The notes under the pieces: model-generated | What the model was told of the DNA's origin: nothing | Seen by the model: only the letters and a program-made list of their open reading frames with translations | The model's database searches: none | Source of the DNA: Clostridia bacterium | GTDB taxonomy: Bacteria > Bacillota > Clostridia > Oscillospirales > Acutalibacteraceae | Assembly (NCBI GenBank): GCA_017424125.1 | Contig: JAFPBM010000015.1 | Coordinates: 1 to 5,717, forward strand | Direction: 5' to 3' | Length of the DNA: 5,717 bases | Shown: positions 1 through 5,717 of the stretch, one piece after another | How positions within the stretch are numbered: position 1 is the first letter of the stretch | How the letters are laid out: every line of letters begins with the position of its first letter | Position numbers and translations under genes: made by a program

Positions 1-689
1 CTTATCTGGCGTTCCTTGAGAAGTTCGGTATCCATACCCGTCGCCGTAACAACGCAAAGCGCACTTCCGTGCATAACCGAACAACCGCAGAAAACCATAT
101 TAAATCTTTCTGCAAGGGGAGCAATGTCCTCAAGCGTGCCATCGGCGTTTTTTTGTACGGGTGCATCGGAGTGGGTGAGTGCCGCTTCGTTACAGATAAG
201 CGCGTTTGCAGCGATAATTCTCGCGTCGGCACAGATATAGTCGCCCTCTTTTAAAATAATCAAGTCACCGGGAACAAGGTCGGAAGAGTCCACAACCTTT
301 TTTATACCCTCTCTAATAACCGTTGCCGCGGGCGAAGAAATCTCTCGCAAGGTTTCGGTTGTGGCTTCGGTTTTAATCTCTTCATAAGCGGCGATAGTCG
401 CATTTACAAGAAGTATTGCAAAAATAAGAATGGGCGAAAACCACTGCCTGTCCTTTGTAATAAGCGTTACAACAATGGAGAGTGCTGCAACGCATAAAAT
501 GGCAATGGTAGAAAAATTTCCAAACTGCGCCAAAAAGCATTTAAAAAACGAGCGGGGCGTCTTGTGGGATAAAACGTTGCTTCCATAGGTTTTAAGTTTC
601 TCCTGCGCCTCTGAATTGGAAAGACCTTTTTCTTTGTCGGTCTTTAATATATTTATAATGTCATCAAGCGGTTCGCTGTGCCATATCAT
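1..689 (-). CDS. P-type cation-transporting ATPase, N-terminal part (runs off the left edge), atypical actuator loop
   Basis: This gene reads leftward from ATG at 689 and stays open for 229 codons to the window edge. GGAGG (complement of 699-703) lies 9 nt before the ATG and no other in-frame start fits. Residues 6-40 resemble the cation-ATPase N-terminal domain (LDDIINILKTD, KGLSNSEAQEKLKTYGSNVL). Two hydrophobic stretches at about 60-79 and 85-103 fit TM1 and TM2, and an E1-E2 actuator domain follows with VPGDLIILKEGD near 139-150. This order matches P2-type (calcium/cation) pumps of roughly 850-900 residues, so about three quarters is missing, including the DKTGT phosphorylation site. Oddly, the TGES loop (normally like ESALTGESVPV) reads EAALTHSDAPV at 168-178, so the catalytic Gly-Glu is absent, and the usual FxGT and TExGK motifs read FCGC and TELLK. 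It could be a divergent pump, a non-cycling paralogue or a decaying gene. The family call is firm; substrate and activity are unknown. Confidence 0.88.
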   Translation of the reverse strand, partial: MIWHSEPLDDIINILKTDKEKGLSNSEAQEKLKTYGSNVLSHKTPRSFFKCFLAQFGNFSTIAILCVAALSIVVTLITKDRQWFSPILIFAILLVNATIAAYEEIKTEATTETLREISSPAATVIREGIKKVVDSSDLVPGDLIILKEGDYICADARIIAANALICNEAALTHSDAPVQKNADGTLEDIAPLAERFNMVFCGCSVMHGSALCVVTATGMDTELLKERQI

Positions 690-723
690 AAAAATAAACC
701 TCCGTTTTTAGGATTATTTTATA

Positions 724-752
724 ATTTTACTATATAATTCCAAATAAATCAA
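724..752 (-). promoter_or_regulatory. Predicted sigma-A promoter of the P-type ATPase gene
   Basis: On the minus strand TTGATT (complement of 747-752) is followed after 17 bp by TAAAAT (complement of 724-729). This would start transcription near 717, giving a leader of under 30 nt that holds the GGAGG ribosome binding site. The region is very AT-rich, so the hexamers could be fortuitous. Position and spacing fit well and it does not overlap the opposing prmA promoter. Confidence 0.5.
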
Positions 753-762
753 TAATTTGTGT

Positions 763-791
763 TTTACTAATTGGAAAATATGTGTTACAAT
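763..791 (+). promoter_or_regulatory. Predicted promoter of the prmA-prfB operon
   Basis: TTTACT at 763-768 and TACAAT at 786-791 are separated by 17 bp. The bases TGT at 783-785 make an extended -10 element (TGn before the hexamer), which compensates for the imperfect -35. Transcription would start near 798, leaving a short leader with the ribosome binding site at 812-816. A 16-bp palindrome covers the -10 box. Confidence 0.55.
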
Positions 792-800
792 ATATTGTAA
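785..800. promoter_or_regulatory. Perfect 16-bp palindrome over the prmA -10 box, possible operator
   Basis: TTACAATATATTGTAA is its own reverse complement and covers the predicted -10 hexamer and start site of prmA, where a bound repressor would block polymerase. Its central 12 bases ACAATATATTGT fit the core of the NrdR box as I recall it (ACwATATATwGT), but the outer bases differ. NrdR boxes usually come in pairs about three helical turns apart, and no good partner is visible here. The base composition makes a chance palindrome plausible, so an operator role is speculative. Confidence 0.3.
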
Positions 801-811
801 ATTTTTCTTTT

Positions 812-816
812 GGAGG
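812..816 (+). promoter_or_regulatory. Ribosome binding site that fixes the prmA start
   Basis: GGAGG lies 6 nt before ATG at 823. The open frame extends upstream to another ATG at 757, but that one has no Shine-Dalgarno sequence, lies upstream of the predicted promoter and would add 22 residues with no match to PrmA. The protein therefore begins MDWTEI, as expected for the family. Confidence 0.85.
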
Positions 817-822
817 CTCAAA

Positions 823-1746
823 ATGGATTGGACCGAAATTATAATAAGCGTAGAAGCGGCATTTTCTGATACTGCCGCCGCCATTGCAAATATGGTTGTA
901 CCGTACGGAATATATATAGAAGATTATTCCGATATGGAAGAGGTAGCGCCCGAAATTGCACATATTGATTTAATCGACGAGGAATTGCTTAAAAAGGATA
1001 AAACCCGCGTTAATATTCATCTATATATAGCCGAGGAGGAAAACGCCTTCGAAGCGGTCGCGTTTTTGCGTGAGCGTCTTCGCGCCGAGGGAATAGATGC
1101 CAAGGTTGAAAAAACTTCGGTTAACGATAAAGAGTGGGCGGAAAACTGGAAAAAATATTTCAAACCGACCGAGATTGGCAAACGCCTTGCCATTTGTCCA
1201 AGTTGGGAGAATTACGATAACAGGGAAAACCGCAAAATTTTGAAAATTGACCCGGGCGCCGCTTTCGGCACAGGTACCCACGCAACTACAAGTATGTGTC
1301 TTGAGGTTTTGGACGAATATATAGAGGGCGGTGAAACAATACTCGACGTCGGTTGCGGCAGCGGAATTTTAAGCATAGCGGGCGTCCTTTTAGGTGCTAA
1401 AAACGCTATCGGCGTTGATATAGACGCACAGTCGGTAAAGGTCTCGCGTGAGAATGCAGAGATGAACGATTTAAGTGGCAAAACCGAATATATCTGCGGA
1501 AACCTTACGGACAAGGTTGATGGTAAGTTTTCGGTTGTCTGCGCCAATATAGTTGCCGACGTTATAATTTCGCTCTGTGACGGAATAGATAAATATATGG
1601 AAGAAGATGCACTGTTTATCTGTTCGGGCATAATTGATTTAAGGGCGGACGAGGTAAAAGCCGCACTCGATAAAAACGGTTTTGTCATAATAAAAGAATG
1701 CGTAAAGGAAAATTGGAACGCGTTTGTAACACGAAAGGTGCGTTAA
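823..1746 (+). CDS. prmA: Ribosomal protein L11 methyltransferase
   Basis: PrmA is a cytoplasmic S-adenosylmethionine-dependent enzyme that methylates several amino groups of ribosomal protein L11. The 307-residue product matches the family length (about 290-315). Residues 1 to about 60 form the L11-recognition domain, beginning MDWTEI as expected. The catalytic part begins near 138. GAAFGTGTHATT (145-156) is the PrmA signature, LDVGCGSG (174-181) is the glycine-rich SAM-binding motif I, VDID (198-201) contains the acidic ribose-binding residue, and ANIVAD (241-246) is the family's equivalent of the NPPY catalytic motif. The stop codon is separated from the prfB ATG by a single base, so the two are almost certainly one operon with coupled translation. 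In Bacillus prmA usually follows dnaJ; here it is first in its transcript, behind its own predicted promoter. No truncation or missing key residue is visible. Confidence 0.95.
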   Translation: MDWTEIIISVEAAFSDTAAAIANMVVPYGIYIEDYSDMEEVAPEIAHIDLIDEELLKKDKTRVNIHLYIAEEENAFEAVAFLRERLRAEGIDAKVEKTSVNDKEWAENWKKYFKPTEIGKRLAICPSWENYDNRENRKILKIDPGAAFGTGTHATTSMCLEVLDEYIEGGETILDVGCGSGILSIAGVLLGAKNAIGVDIDAQSVKVSRENAEMNDLSGKTEYICGNLTDKVDGKFSVVCANIVADVIISLCDGIDKYMEEDALFICSGIIDLRADEVKAALDKNGFVIIKECVKENWNAFVTRKVR

Positions 1747-1747
1747 A

Positions 1748-2851
1748 ATGCTGGAGTTTGAAGAACAAAGATTAAAACTTGAGGGATTAAAACCCGAACT
1801 TGCCGATTTGAAGGAAGCGTTGGCACTTGATAAACTGAAAAAGGAAATTGAAGAACTTGAAAATGCCGCCGCACAGGACGGATTTTGGGACGACGTGGAA
1901 AACTCTCAAAAGGTACTGCAAAAAACAAGTCAGTTAAAGGCGCGCGTTGAAAGATACGATAACCTCGCGGCAAAGTACGAGGATACTTTAACGCTTATCG
2001 AACTCGCCGACGAAGAGGGCGATTTAACACTGCTTGACGAAGTGCTTACAGACGTTAGCGCTTTTGAAGAGCAACTGTCGGCACAGCGCCTTGAAACTCT
2101 GCTTTCGGGAGAATACGACAGTAAGAATGCAATCTTAACCTTCCACGCGGGAGCGGGTGGTACCGAGGCGCAGGACTGGAATGAAATGCTTGTACGTATG
2201 TATACCCACTGGGGTGAACGCCACGGCTTCAGCGTCAAGATGGTCGACTTTCTTGACGGTGAAGAAGCAGGACTTAAAAGTGCCGTACTGGTAATCGAGG
2301 GGCTTAATGCCTATGGCTATCTCAAAAGTGAAAACGGCGTACACCGCTTGGTGCGTATCTCTCCCTTTGATTCATCAGGCAGACGCCATACCTCTTTTGC
2401 ATCGATTGAGGTTATGCCTGAAATCGACGACGACGCTAACATAGAAATAAGGGAAGAGGATTTAAAGGTTGATACCTACCGTTCGGGCGGTGCGGGCGGA
2501 CAGCACGTTAACAAGACAGAATCGGCAATCCGAATAACCCATATTCCTACGGGAATAGTTGTTGCCTGTCAGAACGAACGCAGTCAGCACCAAAACAAAG
2601 AGGTTGCGCTTAAGATGCTCAAATCCAAACTCATAGAGATTAAGGAAAGGGAACATCTTGAGAAAATAGAGGATATAAAAGGTGTACAAAAAGAGATTGC
2701 TTGGGGTTCTCAAATCCGTTCTTACGTCTTTATGCCTTATACACTCGCAAAAGACCATAGAACAGGTTTCGAAAGCGGCAATATAAACGCCGTAATGGAC
2801 GGTGACCTCGACGGCTTCATAAACGCATATCTCAAAATGAACTCAAAATAA
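1748..2851 (+). CDS. prfB: Peptide chain release factor 2 (RF2), single-frame version without programmed frameshift
   Basis: RF2 recognises UAA and UGA stop codons in the ribosomal A site and triggers release of the finished peptide. The 367-residue product has the normal family length. SPF (205-207) is the anticodon-like motif that marks RF2; RF1 carries PxT there. GGQ (250-252), in RSGGAGGQHVNKTES, is the catalytic loop placed in the peptidyl transferase centre, and its glutamine is the usual PrmC methylation target. Residues 1 to about 110 form the helical N-terminal domain. Most prfB genes need a +1 frameshift at an in-frame UGA near codon 25, but here the frame is open (EALALDKLKKEIEEL at 23-37), so that autoregulatory switch is absent. 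The start is ATG 1 nt after the prmA stop, with AAAGGTG at 1734-1740 as ribosome binding site inside the end of prmA. It ends in TAA, followed by an intrinsic terminator. Confidence 0.97.
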   Translation: MLEFEEQRLKLEGLKPELADLKEALALDKLKKEIEELENAAAQDGFWDDVENSQKVLQKTSQLKARVERYDNLAAKYEDTLTLIELADEEGDLTLLDEVLTDVSAFEEQLSAQRLETLLSGEYDSKNAILTFHAGAGGTEAQDWNEMLVRMYTHWGERHGFSVKMVDFLDGEEAGLKSAVLVIEGLNAYGYLKSENGVHRLVRISPFDSSGRRHTSFASIEVMPEIDDDANIEIREEDLKVDTYRSGGAGGQHVNKTESAIRITHIPTGIVVACQNERSQHQNKEVALKMLKSKLIEIKEREHLEKIEDIKGVQKEIAWGSQIRSYVFMPYTLAKDHRTGFESGNINAVMDGDLDGFINAYLKMNSK

Positions 2852-2864
2852 TTTTATTTGTCAA

Positions 2865-2910
2865 AAAAGCGGCTTTTTCTGCGGAAAAAGTCGCTTTTAA
2901 AATTTTTTTT
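2865..2910 (+). terminator. Intrinsic terminator of the prmA-prfB operon
   Basis: A 15-bp stem (arms 2865-2879 and 2884-2898, one G-T pair, loop TGCG) begins 14 nt after the prfB stop. Four A and eight T (2903-2910) follow. The stem core GCGGC/GTCGC is GC-rich and flanked by A/T pairs. The four A between stem and T-run are slightly unusual. The T-run also appears to serve the next promoter as part of an UP-like element. Confidence 0.85.
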
Positions 2911-2948
2911 AAAAAGTTCTTGACAGTTGACAAATATTGGGATATAAT
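2897..2948 (+). promoter_or_regulatory. Consensus rpoB promoter with UP-like element
   Basis: TTGACA at 2920-2925 and TATAAT at 2943-2948 are both perfect consensus hexamers with the optimal 17-bp spacing. Directly upstream, 2897-2918 fits the UP-element pattern AAAWWTWTTTTNNNAAA, at the position where the alpha subunit C-terminal domains bind. Transcription should start around 2954-2957. A second TTGACA at 2927-2932 is only 10 bp from the -10 box and probably has no role there. By sequence this should be one of the strongest promoters of the cell. It lets rpoB be transcribed independently of prmA-prfB, whose terminator lies just before it. Confidence 0.9.
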
Positions 2949-2954
2949 AGTAAA

Positions 2955-3096
2955 CTGCTTAATAGTGGGTTAATCTGCGCTCATTGTATCAAAAACTGAT
3001 TTTAAAGCGCTGATTTTTTCCAACCGTTTAGCCATTATTCAGGACGGAAAAAATATAAATTTTTTCGTTTAATATAATAAGGAGTGATTAAAGCCT
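2955..3096 (+). promoter_or_regulatory. Long 5' leader of rpoB with possible alternative hairpins
   Basis: About 140 nt separate the predicted start of transcription from the rpoB ATG, and no gene is visible in them. GCGCT at 2977-2981 can pair with AGCGC at 3006-3010. Further on, TTTTTTCC (3014-3021) can pair with GGAAAAAA (3046-3053), while an overlapping segment, GAAAAAAT (3047-3054), can instead pair with ATTTTTTC (3059-3066) across a 4-nt loop. The two pairings exclude each other, as in attenuation-type leaders, but the arms are low-complexity A/T tracts and may mean little. I do not recognise a known riboswitch or ribosomal-protein leader motif. Confidence 0.4.
3079..3088 (+). promoter_or_regulatory. 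Ribosome binding site of rpoB, stretched spacing
   Basis: AAGGAG at 3079-3084 is the only strong Shine-Dalgarno sequence before rpoB, 12 nt from the ATG, which is longer than usual. The following TGAT (3085-3088) can also pair with the 16S rRNA tail if one G is bulged, shortening the effective distance. An in-frame TGA at 3085-3087 excludes any earlier start, so ATG at 3097 is the first possible one. Confidence 0.75.
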
Positions 3097-5717
3097 ATGG
3101 TCGAGGTTAAACCTGTAAAACTCGGTAACAACGAGAGAATGAGTTTTTCAAAAATCAACGAGGTTATTGATATGCCCAACCTCATTGAAGTTCAGAAGGA
3201 CTCATACAAGTGGTTTGTCGAAGAAGGTTTGAAAGAAGTATTTAGGGATATGTCTTCAATCACCGATTACACCGGTAATCTTGAATTGAAGTTTATCGAC
3301 TACCGCTTCGACGAAGAGCCCAAATACAGCGTTACGGAGTGTAAAGCACGTGATACGACGTATGCAGCACCGCTGCGTGTACTCACACAACTTTACAATA
3401 AAGAGACCGGAGAAATCAAAGAAAGCGAAGTGTTTATGGGTGACTTCCCACTTATGACCGAGTCGGGAACATTCGTAATCAACGGTGCAGAACGTGCAGT
3501 TGTATCGCAGTTAGTACGTTCCCCCGGTGCATATTTTGATTTCAGGCGCGAGGAGAAGAGCGGAAGAAAACTCTTCCTTTCTACAATTATTCCTAACCGC
3601 GGCGCTTGGCTCGAATATGAAACAGACCAAAGCGACGTTATATATGTAAGAATAGATAAAAACCGCAAACTGCCCCTTTCCACGTTCCTTCGTGCAATCG
3701 GCGGTATTTCGGAATACTCTCTTGCAACAAACAGCGAAATAGAAGAGGTTGTCGGTACCGATATCAAACTCGAAAACACGTTTGAGAAAGATACTACCGC
3801 CAACACAGAGGATGCACTTATTGAGGTTTATAAGAAACTTCGTCCGGGCGAACCTGCAACGGTTGACGGCGCAAAGGCACACCTTGAGCAACTTTTCTTC
3901 GACGTTCGCAGATACGATTTGTCGCGCGTTGGCCGTTACAAATATAATAAAAAGTTTGCTATTGCACTTCGTATCAATGGCAAAACCTTGTCACGTCCCG
4001 TTGCTGACCCCATGACAGGCGAACTCATAGCCGATGCGGGTGAACTCCTTAATAAGGACAAGGCTCTTCTTATCCAGAAAAAGGGTGTTGACGCAGTATA
4101 TCTTGACGTTATGGACGCAGAGGGCAACCGTTCAGAAGTTAAGGTTCTTTCCAACAAAATGGTTGACATTAAGGATTTCGTTGATTTTGATACCGAAGAA
4201 CTCGGTGTTAATGAGTGGGTATCTTTCCCCGTTCTCAAACAAATCCTTGAAAATAACGATTCTGTTGAGGACATCAAGGAGTCAATCAAGACCCGCATAG
4301 ACGACCTTATTCCGAAACACATCACGGTTGATGACATTTTGGCATCAATCAACTACATCTTAGGTCTTTCGCACGATATTGGTACGGTTGACGATATCGA
4401 CCACCTCGGCAACCGCCGTATCCGTTCGGTAGGCGAACTTTTACAAAACCAGTTCCGCGTTGGCTTCGCCCGTATGGAAAGAGTAGTAAGAGAGAAGATG
4501 ACCTTACAAGCACAGGACACAGATGTTGTAACACCTCAAACACTTATCAACATCCGTCCCGTTGTTGCCGCGATAAAGGAATTCTTCGGTTCTTCACCGC
4601 TTTCACAGTTTATGGACCAGACCAACCCGCTTTCAGAACTTACACACAAGCGCCGTCTTTCGGCACTCGGTCCCGGCGGTCTTTCGCGTGACCGTGCAAG
4701 TTTCGAAGTGCGTGACGTTCACTACACACACTACGGACGTATGTGTCCGATTGAAACACCTGAAGGTCCTAACATCGGACTTATTTCCTATCTTGCAACC
4801 TTTGCCCGTATAAACGATTACGGCTTTATCGAAACACCTTTCCGCAAGGTTGATAAAGAAACAGGCAGGGTTCTTGACGAAATTGTATATCTTACAGCAG
4901 ACGAAGAAGACGAGTATATCGTAGCACAGGCTAACGAGCCGCTTGATGAAAACAACCACTTCGCAAGAAGCAAGGTAAACGCACGTTTCCGTGACGGTTT
5001 CTTGGAGGTTGAGGCAGCCAAAGCCGACCTTATGGACGTTTCGCCCAAAATGGTTGTATCGGTTGCCACGGCAATGATTCCGTTCCTTGAAAACGACGAT
5101 ACCAACCGTGCTCTCATGGGTTCGAACATGCAGAAGCAGGCTGTTCCGCTTTTGCGCACCGAAAACCCGATTGTCGGCACAGGTATGGAATATAAAGCGG
5201 CCGTTGACTCTGGCGTTGTTGTTCTTGCAAAACGCGCAGGTACGGTAGAGTACGTTTCGGCAGACAAAATTGTTGTACGTGTTAAGGGCGGCGAGAGTGA
5301 TGAGTATAACCTCATTAAGTTCTTGCGTTCCAACCACGGTACGTGTATAAATCAGAAACCGATTGTATCGGTTGGTCAGACCGTAGCAGAGGGTGAAGTA
5401 ATCGCCGACGGTCCCGCAACCAGCAACGGTGAAATCAGTCTTGGTAAGAACGCCCTTATCGGCTTTATGACCTGGGAAGGCTACAACTACGATGACGCTG
5501 TTCTCATTAACCAGAAACTCGTGCGTGAAGATATGTATACTTCTATCCATATTGAAGAATACGAAATCGAAGCACGTGATACTAAGTTAGGACCCGAGGA
5601 AATCACACGTGACATCCCCAACGTTGGTGAGGATGCACTCAAAGACCTTGACGAGCGCGGAATTATCCGCATCGGTGCAGAGGTTACGGCAGGTGATATC
5701 CTTGTTGGTAAGGTAAC
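3097..5717 (+). CDS. rpoB: DNA-directed RNA polymerase beta subunit, N-terminal 873 codons (runs off the right edge)
   Basis: RpoB forms one half of the catalytic cleft of RNA polymerase with RpoC. Of about 1200-1250 residues, 873 are present; the flap tip and the C-terminal catalytic lysine region lie beyond the edge. The N-terminal protrusion and lobe are recognisable ([38 protein letters not shown]). The rifampicin region is at 496-530 ([17 protein letters not shown] onward). It is followed by the conserved [14 protein letters not shown], by [15 protein letters not shown], and by [19 protein letters not shown] near the right edge. Unusual points are Pro501, where E. coli has Gln510, Lys680 for Arg687, and Asp799 for Glu813 in GYNYDDAV; the Asp516, His526 and Ser531 equivalents are unchanged. 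The segment before [10 protein letters not shown] (residue 436 onward) is about 25 residues longer than in Bacillus. The gene has its own consensus promoter and follows prfB instead of rplL. rpoC would be expected downstream. Confidence 0.98.
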   Translation, partial: MVEVKPVKLGNNERMSFSKINEVIDMPNLIEVQKDSYKWFVEEGLKEVFRDMSSITDYTGNLELKFIDYRFDEEPKYSVTECKARDTTYAAPLRVLTQLYNKETGEIKESEVFMGDFPLMTESGTFVINGAERAVVSQLVRSPGAYFDFRREEKSGRKLFLSTIIPNRGAWLEYETDQSDVIYVRIDKNRKLPLSTFLRAIGGISEYSLATNSEIEEVVGTDIKLENTFEKDTTANTEDALIEVYKKLRPGEPATVDGAKAHLEQLFFDVRRYDLSRVGRYKYNKKFAIALRINGKTLSRPVADPMTGELIADAGELLNKDKALLIQKKGVDAVYLDVMDAEGNRSEVKVLSNKMVDIKDFVDFDTEELGVNEWVSFPVLKQILENNDSVEDIKESIKTRIDDLIPKHITVDDILASINYILGLSHDIGTVDDIDHLGNRRIRSVGELLQNQFRVGFARMERVVREKMTLQAQDTDVVTPQTLINIRPVVAAIKEFFGSSPLSQFMDQTNPLSELTHKRRLSALGPGGLSRDRASFEVRDVHYTHYGRMCPIETPEGPNIGLISYLATFARINDYGFIETPFRKVDKETGRVLDEIVYLTADEEDEYIVAQANEPLDENNHFARSKVNARFRDGFLEVEAAKADLMDVSPKMVVSVATAMIPFLENDDTNRALMGSNMQKQAVPLLRTENPIVGTGMEYKAAVDSGVVVLAKRAGTVEYVSADKIVVRVKGGESDEYNLIKFLRSNHGTCINQKPIVSVGQTVAEGEVIADGPATSNGEISLGKNALIGFMTWEGYNYDDAVLINQKLVREDMYTSIHIEEYEIEARDTKLGPEEITRDIPNVGEDALKDLDERGIIRIGAEVTAGDILVGKV

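Noticed and set aside
16..254. Two plus-strand open frames of 61-74 codons opposite the ATPase gene
   Set aside because: They are shadows of the minus-strand P-type ATPase frame, which is continuous across them and carries the family motifs.
757..822. Upstream in-frame ATG extending PrmA by 22 residues
   Set aside because: There is no Shine-Dalgarno sequence, it lies upstream of the predicted transcription start, and the extra residues do not match PrmA. ATG at 823 has GGAGG 6 nt upstream.
1212..1688. Antisense open frame of 158 codons within prmA
   Set aside because: It is opposite the catalytic domain of prmA, is serine-rich low-complexity, and has no supporting start signal.
2927..2932. 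Second TTGACA as an alternative -35 for rpoB
   Set aside because: It is only 10 bp from TATAAT, and no acceptable -10 hexamer lies 16-18 bp downstream of it. The first TTGACA at 2920 has the ideal 17-bp spacing.
3084..3110. Eight-codon GTG frame overlapping the rpoB start, possible leader peptide
   Set aside because: Its GTG is part of the rpoB Shine-Dalgarno region, so it has no ribosome binding site at a usable distance and no distinctive codon content.
3393..4352. Several antisense and out-of-frame open frames of 88-138 codons within the rpoB N-terminal half
   Set aside because: All overlap the true rpoB frame, lack ribosome binding sites and show no domain resemblance.
4633..5550. Antisense open frame of 305 codons inside rpoB
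   Set aside because: It lies wholly opposite an unmistakable rpoB, has no ribosome binding site before its ATG, and encodes a cysteine/valine-rich sequence with no recognisable motif. It results from the codon bias of rpoB.

Overview
The window looks like chromosomal DNA from a low-to-mid GC member of the Bacillota, most likely a Clostridia (Oscillospiraceae/Ruminococcaceae-like) lineage. The reasons are strong GGAGG-type ribosome binding sites, AT-rich sigma-A type promoters, a PrmA and RF2 of clostridial type, and an RpoB that reads easily against the Bacillus/Clostridium form, with a longer segment before the [10 protein letters not shown] motif. The lineage is an inference from recalled family sequences, not a database result.

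Layout. (1) Positions 689 down to 1, minus strand: the first 229 codons of a P-type cation ATPase, running off the left edge. Its actuator loop has lost the canonical TGES motif and reads THSD. (2) Positions 690-822: a divergent intergenic region with one recognisable promoter per direction and a perfect 16-bp palindrome over the prmA -10 box. (3) Positions 823-2851, plus strand: prmA (ribosomal protein L11 methyltransferase) and prfB (release factor RF2), one base apart, evidently co-transcribed and translationally coupled. prfB is a single uninterrupted frame without the usual programmed +1 frameshift. (4) Positions 2852-3096: an intrinsic terminator for prmA-prfB, then a consensus promoter (UP-like tract, TTGACA, 17-bp spacer, TATAAT) and a leader of about 140 nt. 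(5) Positions 3097-5717: the first 873 codons of rpoB (RNA polymerase beta subunit), running off the right edge.

Together the plus-strand genes serve core gene expression: ribosome modification, translation termination and transcription. The notable context is that rpoB follows prfB rather than the usual rplJ-rplL ribosomal protein genes and has its own very strong promoter.

I saw no mobile element, CRISPR array, tRNA or rRNA and no clear candidate for a wholly new system. The points most worth a second look are the degenerate ATPase actuator loop, the rpoB promoter built on the upstream terminator's T-tract, the frameshift-less prfB with relic-like geometry, and substitutions in RpoB at the rifampicin pocket and next to the active site.
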